Source: Candidatus Bacteroides intestinipullorum
GTDB taxonomy: Bacteria > Bacteroidota > Bacteroidia > Bacteroidales > Bacteroidaceae
Length of the DNA stretch: 59,667 bases
Direction: 5' to 3'
NCBI GenBank assembly: GCA_018883785.1
Contig: JAHLFO010000100.1
Coordinates: forward strand, 1-59,667
This document shows, in pieces, positions 1 through 9,953 of this stretch; within the stretch, counting starts at the first letter, position 1; each line of letters starts with the position of its first letter. Below the pieces are notes generated by a model. The model did no database searches. It was not told where the DNA came from and saw only the letters and a list, made by a program, of their open reading frames with translations. Position numbers and translations under genes: made by a program.

Positions 1-28
1 CCGAAATCAAGAGAATAAGTCTGTACAT
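1..28 (-). CDS. Possible start of a truncated leftward gene
   Basis: An ATG at 26-28 (minus strand) opens a frame reading MYRLILLIS before it runs off the window. The string of hydrophobic residues after an arginine would fit the start of a signal peptide. A Bacteroidota-type -7 box lies about 90 bp upstream. Only nine codons are visible, so no function can be given and the reading frame itself is a guess. Confidence 0.3.
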
Positions 29-117
29 CTTGTTGTTATGTATGTTCAATTGGTCAAGGTTGAAGGTCCGTATCTCTTTCCGTGCTCTTTGGGAGGACCT
101 CTTGTCCCAAGGGCGCA

Positions 118-125
118 CAAAGATA
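118..125 (-). promoter_or_regulatory. Candidate -7 box for the leftward gene at the window edge
   Basis: The minus strand reads TATCTTTG, followed by T, which matches the Bacteroidota -7 consensus TAnnTTTG. No clear TTTG -33 box was seen, although the upstream stretch is T-rich. It would drive the partial gene at 1-28 with a leader of about 80 nt. Confidence 0.4.
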
Positions 126-336
126 ATGAAAATGGTACAGAAAAGAACTATTGGGGTCGAGAATATAGGATTTTTCTGAAAGGAATCGCCTTTCACGGTG
201 TCTAAATGAGAACTGAGGGCATAGCCCAGTCATTTCATCTAAGAAAAGGTCTGCTGTCTTGTTTTTTCAGTGAGAACAGGCAAGAGAAAAACAGCGATTC
301 CTCCAAACATACAGCTTTGAAATACAAGAAGGAAGA
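126..336. other. Intergenic stretch with no convincing gene
   Basis: Short open frames occur here on both strands but none has a recognisable product or ribosome-binding site. A small stem (GAAAGG/CCTTTC, around 178-194) is the only structure seen. The tandem array at 337-402 follows. Confidence 0.4.
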
Positions 337-402
337 AGGGGTATGCCTGCGCCCACGGGCGGAGGCACGGGTAAGCACGGGCGGGGATACCTCCGGACAC
401 GG
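337..402. repeat. 22-bp tandem array, locus 1 (degenerate, about three units)
   Basis: Three consecutive 22-bp blocks (337-358, 359-380, 381-402) each end in CACGG. The middle block carries the conserved core GGTAAGCACGG, and a partial fourth block follows at 403. It is the most degenerate of five arrays of this family in the window. It lies just past the 3' end of the HxlR-type gene and upstream of the leftward edge gene. Confidence 0.65.
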
Positions 403-436
403 GCGGGAACGTCCCGGAGTAAAGCCGTCCGATGCT

Positions 437-820
437 TCACCCGGCCTTGCCTGCTGATTGTTCAAAATTCTTCCGATGCTTCAGGATGGACTGCATGTGG
501 CTTTGCGCCCACTCCGTCAGTTGCAGGAGGAGGGGGACGAGGCTTTGCCCGGTGGGCGTGAGGGCATACTCCACGCGGGGCGGCACCTCGGCATAGACGG
601 TGCGGCTCACCAGCCCGTCGGCCTCCAGCACCGAGAGGGTGGAGGACAGGACATTGGTCGAGATGTCGGGTATCAGTTTCTTCAGTTGATTGAAGCGCGT
701 GGTACCGTTCTCGCTCAGCAGCATGATGAGCAGGAAGGACCACTTGTTGCCGAAGCGGGCCACCACGTTGCGGATGGGGCATATCTCGACGAGCGAATAT
801 TTTTCCAAGTTTTTTGCCAT
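437..820 (-). CDS. HxlR-family winged-helix transcriptional regulator
   Basis: The 127-residue protein matches the compact HxlR family, which are one-domain DNA-binding repressors or activators that often sense thiol-reactive or electrophilic stress. The family's Cys-Pro pair is present at residues 14-15 (EICPIRNV). It is followed by KWSFLLIMLL, the recognition region RFNQLKKLIPDIS and the wing with EADGLVSRTVYAEVPPRVEY. The gene is divergent from a cupin gene. Two palindromic sites lie between them, so control of both genes by this protein is likely but inferred. The alternative MarR family is unlikely given the PRVEY wing. Confidence 0.9.
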   Translation of the reverse strand: MAKNLEKYSLVEICPIRNVVARFGNKWSFLLIMLLSENGTTRFNQLKKLIPDISTNVLSSTLSVLEADGLVSRTVYAEVPPRVEYALTPTGQSLVPLLLQLTEWAQSHMQSILKHRKNFEQSAGKAG

Positions 821-845
821 GCCAATGTATTGTCTTTCTGCAAAA

Positions 846-880
846 GTTACCTCGAGGTAACTATGCTACATCGAGGTAAC
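846..880. promoter_or_regulatory. Tandem palindromic operators, probably for the HxlR-type regulator
   Basis: A perfect 16-bp palindrome GTTACCTCGAGGTAAC lies at 846-861. A second copy at 865-880 (GCTACATCGAGGTAAC) matches it at 14 of 16 positions, with centres 19 bp apart. The second copy ends four bases before the -33 region of the cupin promoter, a position suited to blocking or recruiting polymerase. The binding protein is inferred from the adjacent regulator gene. Confidence 0.7.
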
Positions 881-883
881 CTC

Positions 884-915
884 TTGTTTATGAATAAATA
901 AGCCTGTATCTTTGC
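884..915 (+). promoter_or_regulatory. Bacteroidota-type promoter for the cupin gene
   Basis: TTG at 884-886, a 20-bp spacer and TATCTTTGC at 907-915 match the -33/-7 consensus. The predicted leader to the cupin start at 1031 is about 105-110 nt. The tandem operators lie immediately upstream. Confidence 0.7.
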
Positions 916-1030
916 ACCGTCTGAACCAGACAGGCAGCTGATGCAAAGGTAGCACCAATCCGCAATAAGATGCAAGCATCGGCGTAAATTAAAAGAATGA
1001 TTAACGTACCTAAAAAAGAACCGTAACAGT

Positions 1031-1480
1031 ATGAAACACGTAGAAACAGTGGCTGACGGACGCAACTTCAGCGCCATCAGCGTAGGCAAGTTGAGTGAGT
1101 TGAGCGATTATGTATTGGAACTGGGCCCGGACGTGAAAATCCCGGGCAAGGTGTTCGGCGGCGCGGCGCTCCATGCCACGGGCGGCGAATTCTCTTTCCA
1201 AGTTTTCCAGCCCGGCACGGAGACGGGCTTCCTGCACACCCACAAGGAGCATGAGGAACTGTACTTCTTCCTCAGCGGCCGGGGCGAGTTCCAGGTGGAC
1301 GGACAGTGCTTCCCCGTGGCCGAAGGGGCCGTGGTGCGGGTAGCGCCCGCCGGCGAGCGTTCGGTGCGCAACAATGGCACGGAACCTCTCGTGATGCTGT
1401 GCGTGCAGTATCGCGGCAATACCTTCACCGATGCCGATGCGGCGGATGGGAACATCCTGCAAAAGCCGGTGACGTGGTGA
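1031..1480 (+). CDS. Small cupin-domain protein
   Basis: The 149-residue protein has a single cupin barrel. The first metal-binding motif reads as HTHKEHEELYFFLSG (about residues 68-82), and the second motif region follows at GAVVRVAPAGERSVRN. Histidine and glutamate ligands for one metal ion are therefore present. Single-domain cupins of this kind include isomerases, dioxygenases and quercetinase-like enzymes, and the substrate cannot be told from sequence. The gene is divergent from the HxlR-type regulator and sits behind tandem operators, so it is probably the regulated target. It ends at a strong terminator. Confidence 0.85.
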   Translation: MKHVETVADGRNFSAISVGKLSELSDYVLELGPDVKIPGKVFGGAALHATGGEFSFQVFQPGTETGFLHTHKEHEELYFFLSGRGEFQVDGQCFPVAEGAVVRVAPAGERSVRNNGTEPLVMLCVQYRGNTFTDADAADGNILQKPVTW

Positions 1481-1494
1481 TGTGGGGAGAGGAC

Positions 1495-1533
1495 ATTAAA
1501 AAGGAGAATGCGGCCGGCATTCTCCTTTTTAAT
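1495..1533 (+). terminator. Strong hairpin terminator after the cupin gene
   Basis: Perfect 17-bp arms at 1495-1511 and 1517-1533 enclose a 5-nt loop, with A-rich and T-rich ends that would serve both strands. It also overlaps the stop codon of the 36-residue gene on the other strand, so it probably terminates both converging transcripts. Confidence 0.9.
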
Positions 1534-1643
1534 TATAACAGATGATTTGTCCTTAACCACCTTTTTCCACTTGGGGTCAGAAAGTAAACCAAGGCTATGG
1601 CGCAAGGAATACCTAAAAGTAAAAAACCAATGATTGCTCCCAT
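1533..1643 (-). CDS. Tiny single-span membrane protein (36 aa)
   Basis: The minus strand encodes a 36-residue peptide beginning MGAIIGFLLLGIPCAIALVY and ending in a basic tail (GKRWLRTNHLL). One transmembrane helix fills residues 2-22. It starts two bases after the stop of the DUF6722 gene, so the two are almost certainly translated from one message. Its stop codon overlaps the terminator at 1495-1533. No function is known to me. The membrane helix plus positive tail could equally suit a small regulatory subunit or a structural microprotein. Confidence 0.6.
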   Translation of the reverse strand: MGAIIGFLLLGIPCAIALVYFLTPSGKRWLRTNHLL

Positions 1644-1645
1644 AG

Positions 1646-1831
1646 TTATTCTTTCTTTTTATTAGTAAGTATTAGCCCTAATAGTAATGCCAGTAATGCA
1701 GATGTGAAGCCTAATCCATAGATTAGCCATTTGTTGTCTCCCATGTCTTTGAACAGGGAGGCAATGACTACTCCGGTGAAGATATATTTCGATATATCAA
1801 TCAGATAATTGCCCAGTTTCTCTTTCCACAT
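1646..1831 (-). CDS. DUF6722-like small membrane protein (61 aa)
   Basis: The 61-residue protein starts MWKEKLGNYLIDISKYIFTG and has two predicted membrane helices (about residues 14-30 and 36-55) around a GDNKW turn, then a lysine-rich end. It resembles the Bacteroidales family called DUF6722, whose role is not known. A -7 box lies just upstream, and the 36-residue gene follows two bases downstream. The pair looks like a two-peptide membrane unit. Confidence 0.75.
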   Translation of the reverse strand: MWKEKLGNYLIDISKYIFTGVVIASLFKDMGDNKWLIYGLGFTSALLALLLGLILTNKKKE

Positions 1832-1851
1832 CTCTGTTTATATTAGATTCG

Positions 1852-1860
1852 GCAAAGATA
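1852..1860 (-). promoter_or_regulatory. -7 box for the two small membrane-protein genes
   Basis: The minus strand reads TATCTTTGC about 20 bp before the DUF6722-like start. Upstream sit three 9-bp repeats of the AATCCGTGC type (1868-1896), which run up to the 3' end of sufD. Confidence 0.6.
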
Positions 1861-1898
1861 TAAATATTCCGTGTAATCCGTGCAATCCGTGCCTGAAT

Positions 1899-3221
1899 TT
1901 ACCGGCATCCGCCGCACGTCCTGCACCGTCCCAGCTCGCCGCGGAAACGCTTCTCCACCAGGTGGTGCAGGCGATCCTTCAGGGCATCAAGGCGGATGGT
2001 GTCTACCACCTCGCCCACGAAGGCGAACATCAGCAGCAGGCGGGCTTCGTGCAGGGGGATGCCGCGCTGGCGCATGTAGAAGAGGGCCGCATCGTCCAGC
2101 TGGCCCACCGTGGCGCCGTGGCTGCACTTCACGTCGTCGGCATAGATTTCCAGCTGGGGCTGGGTGTACATGCGGGCGTCGCGGGTGGCGCAGAGGTTGC
2201 GGTTGGTTTGGCGGGCATCGGTGTGCTGCGCGCCGGGCCGGACAAGGACGAGGCCGGAGAAGGCGCCCGTGGCGTGGTCGTCCAGCACGTTCTTGAAGAG
2301 TTGGCGCGAGGTGCACGAGGGGACGGCGTGCTCCACGACGGTGCGCGTGTCCACGTGCTGGTTCCGGTCGGCGATGGCCATGCCGCAAAGGTCCAGCGAA
2401 GCGTTCTCGCCGGCCAGCAGGACGCGGGTACTGTTGCGTGTGGTGCCGTTGGTCAGGGTCATACCGTTCAGCAAGACGTTGCTGCCGGCTTCCTGGCGGA
2501 CGTAGAGGTTGCTCAGGCGGGTGGTCCCGGTGTGCGTTTCCTCCAGTTCGTAGAGGTCGAACACGCTGTCGCGGCCTGCAAAGACTTCGATGACCTGGGT
2601 GGCCAGGAAGTTCACCTCGTCCATCGTGTGGTCGCACACCAGCAGGCGGGCTTGTGCGCCGTCCTCCAGGACGATGAGCACGCGGCGGTTCACCAGCAGG
2701 GGCACGTCGCTGCGCAGGATGTTGATGAGCTGGATGGGCTTCTCCACGATGACGCCTCGGGGGACGTAGAGCAGCACGCCGTCTTGGGCAAAGGCGGTGT
2801 TGAAGGCGGTCAGGCCGTCCTGTGACGTGTCGGCCAGGGTGCCGAGGTATCGCTCCACCAGTTCGGGATAGTCGCGGAAGTTGCCCAGGATGACGCCGTC
2901 GGGCAACGTCTTTTCCGTGTAGGAGAGGGCGTCGTTCACCACGAAGAACAGCGAGGTGCTCATGTTGGGCACATCGCACTTGAACACTTCGTAGGGATTG
3001 ACGGGGATGGGTAGCCGCTTGAGGTTCATGCCGTAGTCCGGCTCGAAGGCGCGGGGCACGTCGGTGTACTTGCAGTCTTCCTGCCGGCGGGTGGGGAAGC
3101 CCAGCCGCTCGAAGTCGGCGAAGGCACGGGCGCGCAGGCGGTTCAGCGGCTCGGTGCTGTGGGCGCGCAGCAGGGCTTCCGCCTGGGCGTATAGGTCGAT
3201 GTATTGTTGTTCGGGTCTCAT
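1899..3221 (-). CDS. sufD: SufD, Fe-S cluster assembly scaffold subunit
   Basis: The 440-residue protein is a SufB/SufD-fold member. It shares the C-terminal half with SufB (RNQHVDTRTVVEHAVPSCTS, then RQLFKNVLDDHATGAFSGLV and QTNRNLCATRDARMYTQPQL) and lacks the longer N-terminal section of SufB. With SufB and the ATPase SufC it forms the SufBCD complex that assembles Fe-S clusters in the cytoplasm. The gene follows sufC by about 100 bp and ends the leftward suf set. The gap to sufC is filled by AAGAATG-type repeats in inverted orientation. The length is normal for the family. No cysteine desulfurase gene is visible next to it. Confidence 0.95.
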   Translation of the reverse strand: MRPEQQYIDLYAQAEALLRAHSTEPLNRLRARAFADFERLGFPTRRQEDCKYTDVPRAFEPDYGMNLKRLPIPVNPYEVFKCDVPNMSTSLFFVVNDALSYTEKTLPDGVILGNFRDYPELVERYLGTLADTSQDGLTAFNTAFAQDGVLLYVPRGVIVEKPIQLINILRSDVPLLVNRRVLIVLEDGAQARLLVCDHTMDEVNFLATQVIEVFAGRDSVFDLYELEETHTGTTRLSNLYVRQEAGSNVLLNGMTLTNGTTRNSTRVLLAGENASLDLCGMAIADRNQHVDTRTVVEHAVPSCTSRQLFKNVLDDHATGAFSGLVLVRPGAQHTDARQTNRNLCATRDARMYTQPQLEIYADDVKCSHGATVGQLDDAALFYMRQRGIPLHEARLLLMFAFVGEVVDTIRLDALKDRLHHLVEKRFRGELGRCRTCGGCR

Positions 3222-3227
3222 AATCTT

Positions 3228-3332
3228 AATGAAGAATTATGAATGAAGAATGAAGAATGTGTAAAGAACTCCATCTCTCTCTTCTTTGCAGGGGGAATGG
3301 AATTCTTCATTCTTCGTTCTTCATTCTTCATT
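3228..3332. repeat. Inverted AAGAATG-type simple repeats between sufC and sufD
   Basis: Copies of a 7-bp unit (ATGAAGA) lie at 3228-3259 and, in the complementary orientation, at 3300-3332, separated by about 40 bp, so the region can fold into a long hairpin. The right arm runs into sufC and supplies its last codons (Asn-Glu-Glu) and its TGA stop. The same heptamer recurs at 44952-44979. Confidence 0.7.
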
Positions 3333-4079
3333 TACCTGTTCCTTCTTGATCCAGTCAAATCCGCGCTGCTCAATCTCCTGCGCCAGTTCCGGCCCGCCGG
3401 TCTTGACGATGCGGCCGCCCAGCAGGACGTGCACCGTGTCCGGCCGGAGGTAGTCCAGCAGGCGCTGGTAGTGCGTGATGACCAAGGCCGAGGTCTGCGG
3501 AGTGCGCAGCTTGTTGAAGCCTTCGGCCACGATGCGCAGGGCATCGACGTCGAGGCCGGAGTCCGTCTCGTCGAGGATGGCGAAGGTAGGCTCCAGCATG
3601 GCCATCTGGAAGATTTCGTTGCGCTTCTTCTCGCCGCCGCTGAAGCCCTCGTTGACGGAGCGGTTGGCCAGCTTGCTGTCCAGCTCGACGATGGCGCGCT
3701 TCTCGCGCATCAGCTTGAGGAATTCCGAGGCACTGAGGGCGGGCTGGTGGCGGTACTTGCGCTGCTCGTTGACGGCGGTGCGCATGAAGTTCACCATCGA
3801 CACGCCGGGTATCTCCACCGGGGTCTGGAAGGACAGGAACAGGCCTTCGTGCGCCCGGTCTTCGGGCGACATGGCCAGCAGGTCGCGGCCGTTGAACAGG
3901 ACCGTGCCGCGCGTCACGCGGTAGGCGGGATGGCCGACGAGGACGTTGCTCAGCGTGCTCTTGCCCGCGCCGTTCTGTCCCATCAGGGCATGCACCTCGC
4001 CGTCGCGGATAGTGAGGTTGATGCCTTTCAATATCTCTTTGCCATTTATCTCGGCATGCAGGTCTTGGATTTCTAACAT
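3321..4079 (-). CDS. sufC: SufC, ATPase of the SufBCD complex
   Basis: The 252-residue ABC-type ATPase has Walker A GQNGAGKS, the signature FSGGEKKRNEI typical of SufC, and Walker B AILDETDSGLDVDA. It powers Fe-S cluster assembly with SufB and SufD and is soluble, with no membrane partner. The start was placed at MLEIQDLHAE (4079). The frame is open for 13 codons further upstream, but these match nothing in the family and lie within 30 bp of a -7 box. It is separated from sufB by a lipoprotein gene on the opposite strand and appears to have its own promoter. Confidence 0.95.
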   Translation of the reverse strand: MLEIQDLHAEINGKEILKGINLTIRDGEVHALMGQNGAGKSTLSNVLVGHPAYRVTRGTVLFNGRDLLAMSPEDRAHEGLFLSFQTPVEIPGVSMVNFMRTAVNEQRKYRHQPALSASEFLKLMREKRAIVELDSKLANRSVNEGFSGGEKKRNEIFQMAMLEPTFAILDETDSGLDVDALRIVAEGFNKLRTPQTSALVITHYQRLLDYLRPDTVHVLLGGRIVKTGGPELAQEIEQRGFDWIKKEQVNEE

Positions 4080-4106
4080 ATATAAAAGGTTTATCAATCG
4101 TGAGGC

Positions 4107-4115
4107 GCAAAGATA
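4107..4115 (-). promoter_or_regulatory. -7 box for sufC-sufD
   Basis: The minus strand reads TATCTTTGC about 28 bp before the sufC start. No strong -33 match was found. It would let sufCD be transcribed independently of the sufB transcript, from which they are separated by an opposite-strand gene. Confidence 0.6.
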
Positions 4116-4169
4116 CAAATTAATGTGCGTACTGCGAGAGGGCGAGGACGAAAAAAGGCGATAAAAGTA

Positions 4170-4200
4170 TTGGTTTATGTTATGGAAAGTCTTATCTTTG
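4170..4200 (+). promoter_or_regulatory. Promoter of the lipoprotein gene inside the suf locus
   Basis: TTG at 4170-4172, a 20-bp spacer and TATCTTTG at 4193-4200 (followed by C) fit the Bacteroidota consensus. It diverges from the sufC -7 box about 80 bp away. Confidence 0.7.
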
Positions 4201-4220
4201 CCTCATTGTAATCTAAATGC

Positions 4221-4847
4221 ATGGGTATTATGAGAAAATGGACTGATTATCTGTTGGCTGCCCTTTTGCTGTTGGGGCTGAATGCGTGCAGCAATGATGA
4301 CGAAGATTTGGTACCTTCATCCTATAGAGTGAAAGATATCACGTATTTTTTTGAAGAAGGTGATGGGGAAAGTATGTACGAAGTTACTACAGCGCATGAT
4401 GACTTCTATAATTATACCGATGCGGAGCAATCTTATGGAATACTCGATACTATTCCAAGCACAGTCATCAGCTTTACAAGTGATGACCCTGCCGCTTTTC
4501 ATTGGGTAGCAGAAGGGGATACGGCATGGGTATCTGATATTCTTTTTGAGCAGGGACAGCCTTGTGCTGGATCTGGATCAGTAATACCTTACATACAAGG
4601 TACTACCTATTTGTCGAGGAAACCGGTTTCCACTATCGTGACTATACCGCCTAAAACAGGGATTACTACCATTATAACTTATGATTACCGTCTATTGAAA
4701 GCTACCTATTTGTTGGAGCTGGAAGATTCTCAGACGGGCGAAACGATGGAAGTAAAAGGAAAAATCACGAAATCGTGTGAAGTATCCGTACGCATAAAGA
4801 GAGAAGAAATAGAACTAAAGGATACAGCAGCGAAAATTCATCAATAG
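4221..4847 (+). CDS. Predicted lipoprotein of unknown function lying between sufB and sufC
   Basis: The 208-residue protein starts with a lysine/arginine-poor signal (MRKWTDYLLAALLLLGLNAC) and has a lipobox Cys at residue 23. This is followed by an acidic SNDDED stretch of the kind that often sends Bacteroidota lipoproteins to the cell surface. The rest is beta-rich with no family I recognise. A second in-frame ATG at 4230 is an equally good start. The gene reads against the suf genes, is visibly more AT-rich than they are, and has its own promoter and terminator, so it looks like an inserted cassette. Confidence 0.8.
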   Translation: MGIMRKWTDYLLAALLLLGLNACSNDDEDLVPSSYRVKDITYFFEEGDGESMYEVTTAHDDFYNYTDAEQSYGILDTIPSTVISFTSDDPAAFHWVAEGDTAWVSDILFEQGQPCAGSGSVIPYIQGTTYLSRKPVSTIVTIPPKTGITTIITYDYRLLKATYLLELEDSQTGETMEVKGKITKSCEVSVRIKREEIELKDTAAKIHQ

Positions 4848-4866
4848 AATAGGATAGCTGATGCAT

Positions 4867-4911
4867 AAAAGACGAGAGGTGCTTTGAAGAAAGGCACCTC
4901 TCGCGTCTTTT
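4867..4911 (+). terminator. Hairpin terminator after the lipoprotein gene
   Basis: Arms at 4867-4882 (ending GAGAGGTGC) and 4894-4911 (starting GCACCTCTCG) pair over about 16 bp with a 2-nt bulge, ending in a T-run. The A-run on the other side means it would also stop the leftward sufB transcript. Confidence 0.85.
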
Positions 4912-4957
4912 ATATCAAATTGGCATTGATGTTTTTTTTCCCTCCTTATACATGCTA

Positions 4958-6414
<1,457 letters not shown>

Positions 6415-6418
<4 letters not shown>

Positions 6419-6921
6419 GTCTCATATATATAGTGTTCCGTCGCTTCGCGGGCGGCGGGGATGAACAATTCTGCCAGTCCTTTCACTGGTTCGTATAACA
6501 CGGAAGCTGCTTTTTTGGTTCGGCTGATGAGGGCGTTTTCCGTGTCAAAATGGTCCACGACCATCAGCAGAAGGCTGATGACCAGCGCATACTTGGCTGC
6601 ACCCAGTACTGCTCCCAGCAGGCGGTTGATCCATCCCAGCGAGACGGCTTCCATCAACTTGGTCAGCAGCGAGGCCACCAGCAGGAACAGTAGGGGCACC
6701 AACAGCCAGATAGCCACGAAAGCCAGTCCGCGGGCCAGCCCCATGTTGTCCGTCACTTGTGAGAATACTTCGTCGGCTACATGCACATACAGAGCCTTGG
6801 CCACCAGCAGTCCCGCCACGAGCCCTAATAGCCCCGCCAATTGGCGCAAAAAGCCTTTCATGAAGCCCAGCACGGCACCGATGCCGATGAGGACAAGCAG
6901 GATGATGTCGAGAGTGGTCAT
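6415..6921 (-). CDS. cvpA: CvpA-family inner-membrane protein
   Basis: The 168-residue protein has four predicted helices: [20 protein letters not shown] at the N-terminus, [39 protein letters not shown] and [12 protein letters not shown]. It keeps the GxxxGxxRQL segment typical of CvpA/colicin V production proteins. The family is linked to envelope integrity and toxin export in other bacteria, and its precise role here is not known. It lies 75 bp after infB and overlaps sufB by four bases. Confidence 0.85.
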
Positions 6922-6996
6922 AGTTACACGATCTATCTAAGTAAGGGCGTGCCATATCTAATGACGCGCCCCTATCTGTATCATAAAGTAACTGGT

Positions 6997-9921
6997 TTAC
7001 AGTGTCTGCTTCACTTCCACCTCTTCGTAGGTCTCGATGACGTCGCCCACCTTGATGTCGTTGCAGTTCGTGAGGCTGATACCGCACTCGAAGTTGGTGC
7101 CGACTTCCTTCACATCGTCCTTGAATCGCTTCAGGGCGTTGATGGCGCCGGTGTAGACCACGATGCCGTCGCGGATGAGGCGAGCCTTGTCGGTGCGCTT
7201 CACCTTGCCGGTCTTCACCATGGCACCGGCCACCTGGCCTACCTTGCTGATGTTGAACACCTCGCGCACTTCGATGGTGGCGGTCACCTGCTCCTTCAGT
7301 GTCGGGGCAAGCATACCTTCCATGGCGGCTTTCACCTCCTCGATGGCGTCGTAGATGATGGAATACTTGCGGATGTCCACGCCTTCTTGTTCGGCCAGTT
7401 TGGCGGCACTGCTGGACGGGCGTACCTGGAAGCCCACGATGATGGCGTCGGAAGCGGCGGCCAACGATACGTCGGACTCGGAAATCTGTCCCACGCCCTT
7501 GTGGATGACGTTCACCTGAATCTGCTCTGTCGACAGCTTGATAAGCGAGTCGCTCAAAGCCTCTACCGAACCGTCCACGTCGCCCTTGACGATGATGTTC
7601 AGTTCGTGGAAGTCGCCCAATGCCAGGCGGCGGCCCACTTCGTCCAGCGTCAGCATCTTCTGCGTGCGCAGGCCCTGTTCGCGTTGCAGCTGTTCGCGTT
7701 TGTTGGCGATTTCACGGGCTTCCTGCTCCGTCTCGATGACGTGGAAGGTGTCGCCGGCGGCAGGTGCGCCGTTCAGTCCCAGGATGAGGGCGGGTTCGGA
7801 CGGACCGGCCTGCTTCATGCGCTGGTTGCGTTCGTTGAACATGGCCTTCACCTTGCCGTAGTGCGTGCCGGCCAGTACGATGTCGCCCACTTTCAGCGTG
7901 CCGTTGGATACGAGCACCGTGGCCACATAGCCGCGACCCTTGTCCAAGGACGATTCGATGATGGAGCCCGTGGCGCGACGGTCGGGGTTAGCCTTCAGGT
8001 CGAGCATTTCGGCTTCGAGCAGCACCTTCTCCAGCAGTTCGTGGACGCCGATGCCCTTCTTGGCGGAGATGTCCTGCGACTGGTATTTGCCACCCCATTC
8101 CTCGACGAGGAAGTTCATGTTGGCCAGTTCCTCCTTTATCTTGTCCGGGTTGGCTCCCGGTTTATCTATCTTGTTGATGGCAAAGACAATGGGCACACCG
8201 GCAGCCATGGCATGGTTGATGGCCTCCTTGGTCTGCGGCATGACGTTGTCGTCGGCAGCCACAATGACGATGACCACGTCCGTCACCTTGGCACCACGGG
8301 CACGCATGGCGGTGAAGGCTTCGTGTCCCGGCGTGTCGAGGAAGGTGATCTGACGTCCGTCTTCCAGCGTCACGTGGTAAGCACCGATGTGCTGCGTGAT
8401 GCCACCGGCCTCGCCCGCAATGACGTTGGACTTGCGGATGTAGTCCAGCAGCGAGGTCTTACCGTGGTCCACGTGACCCATCACTGTCACGATCGGGGCA
8501 CGCGGCTGGAGGTCTTCTTCCTTGTCGGCCTCCTCGACGATGGCCTGGGCCACCTCGGCGCTGATATATTCTGTCTTGAAGCCGAATTCCTCGGCTACCA
8601 GGTTGATGGTTTCTGCATCCAGGCGCTGGTTGATTGACACCATGATGCCCACGCTCATGCAGGTGGCGATGACTTGCGTCACGGGCACATTCATCATGCT
8701 GGCCAGCTCGTTGGCCGTTACGAATTCTGTCAGCTTCAGTACTTTGCTTTCGGCTTCCTCCTGGTTCTCCAGTTCCTGGCGGCGTTCGGCGTCCAGCTCG
8801 CGTTTTTCCTTACGGTACTTGGCTGCCTTGTTCTTGCCTTTGGCGGTGAGGCGGGCCAAAGTTTCTTTCACTTGTTTGGCCACGTCTTCCTCGCTCACTT
8901 CTTGCTTGATGACAGGCTTCTTGAAGCGATCCTTGTTCTTCTTGCCACCGCCTTGGGCATCCTTGTTGCCTTTCGGCTGGTCGCTGCCTCCGCCTTTGGG
9001 GAAGTTGGACACGTTGTTGATGTCTACTTTTTCCTTGTTGATGCGGGCGCGTTTCTTCTTGGCATCGCCGTCCTTGGCATCCTTGCTGCCCTTGTCGTCG
9101 CGGCGAATCTCCTTGATGATGGCCTCCTTCATCTGCTTGCGCTGGTCCTGACGCTGCTTCTCCTTCTCCTCGCGTTCGCGGCGTTTCTCTTCCTTCGATT
9201 TCTTGCGGGGGCGCGTGGATTGGTTCAATGCAGCCAGGTCAATCTGGCCGATGATGTTGATCTTGGTGCCCAAGCCTTCGTGGTGTATCTTGAAGACTTC
9301 TTCCTCTTGTTTGGCCGGTTGTTTTTCCTCAATCGGCAGAGGTTCTTCCTCGGCGGTATCCGGAGTTTCCGGCTCTTCCGGGTTGGCGACAGGTTCCTTC
9401 GCAGCGGGTTCTTCTTGGATTTGCGGTTCCGGTTCGTGTGTCGTTTCCGGTTCCGTGACTTCCGGTTCGGGTTGCGGTGCCTCTACTACGGGTTCGGGTT
9501 CCGGGGTTGGTTCAGGTTCCGGAGTTTGGAGGATGGGGACAGCTTGTTTGGGATGTTTCAGGCTTTCCAGGTCAATCTTGCCTATCGGTTTGAATTTGGG
9601 CAGATTGTCTCCCGGCACGACGGCTTTGATTTCCTCTGCCGGTTTCTCCTTTTCCTGCGTTCCGTTATTTTCGTGTGCTACAGTGCGGGCGGCGGCTTTG
9701 TTGCGTTCCTTGTAGTTTTGCCGCTCCTGGCTGAAGCGTTCCGATTTAATTTTAAGGTCCTTGTCCGTACTGAATTCTTTCTTGAGCATCTCAAACTGCT
9801 CATCCGTAATTTTTGTGTTGGGGTTTGCCTCCACAGTAAATCCCTTCTTTTGCAGGAATTCGACAGCAGTCGTGATTCCCACATTCAAGTCTCTCGTTAC
9901 TTTGTTTAACCTTATCGTCAT
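6997..9921 (-). CDS. infB: Translation initiation factor IF-2
   Basis: The 974-residue protein has the IF-2 layout. Residues 1-50 form a small N-terminal domain ([20 protein letters not shown]). About 80-390 are low-complexity, first Glu/Pro-rich and then Lys/Arg-rich. The GTPase domain starts near residue 475 with [20 protein letters not shown] and NKIDKP. Domains II-IV complete the C-terminus. It brings initiator tRNA to the 30S subunit and promotes subunit joining. It sits directly after nusA. The long acidic/basic linker is usual in Bacteroidota. Confidence 0.98.
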   Translation of the reverse strand: MTIRLNKVTRDLNVGITTAVEFLQKKGFTVEANPNTKITDEQFEMLKKEFSTDKDLKIKSERFSQERQNYKERNKAAARTVAHENNGTQEKEKPAEEIKAVVPGDNLPKFKPIGKIDLESLKHPKQAVPILQTPEPEPTPEPEPVVEAPQPEPEVTEPETTHEPEPQIQEEPAAKEPVANPEEPETPDTAEEEPLPIEEKQPAKQEEEVFKIHHEGLGTKINIIGQIDLAALNQSTRPRKKSKEEKRREREEKEKQRQDQRKQMKEAIIKEIRRDDKGSKDAKDGDAKKKRARINKEKVDINNVSNFPKGGGSDQPKGNKDAQGGGKKNKDRFKKPVIKQEVSEEDVAKQVKETLARLTAKGKNKAAKYRKEKRELDAERRQELENQEEAESKVLKLTEFVTANELASMMNVPVTQVIATCMSVGIMVSINQRLDAETINLVAEEFGFKTEYISAEVAQAIVEEADKEEDLQPRAPIVTVMGHVDHGKTSLLDYIRKSNVIAGEAGGITQHIGAYHVTLEDGRQITFLDTPGHEAFTAMRARGAKVTDVVIVIVAADDNVMPQTKEAINHAMAAGVPIVFAINKIDKPGANPDKIKEELANMNFLVEEWGGKYQSQDISAKKGIGVHELLEKVLLEAEMLDLKANPDRRATGSIIESSLDKGRGYVATVLVSNGTLKVGDIVLAGTHYGKVKAMFNERNQRMKQAGPSEPALILGLNGAPAAGDTFHVIETEQEAREIANKREQLQREQGLRTQKMLTLDEVGRRLALGDFHELNIIVKGDVDGSVEALSDSLIKLSTEQIQVNVIHKGVGQISESDVSLAAASDAIIVGFQVRPSSSAAKLAEQEGVDIRKYSIIYDAIEEVKAAMEGMLAPTLKEQVTATIEVREVFNISKVGQVAGAMVKTGKVKRTDKARLIRDGIVVYTGAINALKRFKDDVKEVGTNFECGISLTNCNDIKVGDVIETYEEVEVKQTL

Positions 9922-9953
9922 ATAGTTTTTTTTGGCACCTTAACCCTTGTTAC

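Noticed and set aside
206..457. 83-residue plus-strand frame at the left end
   Set aside because: It crosses the degenerate 22-bp array, overlaps the HxlR gene end and has no recognisable product.
1809..2825. Long plus-strand frames opposite sufD, infB and other core genes
   Set aside because: They are by-products of GC-rich codon use on the coding strand. The minus-strand products are recognisable families.
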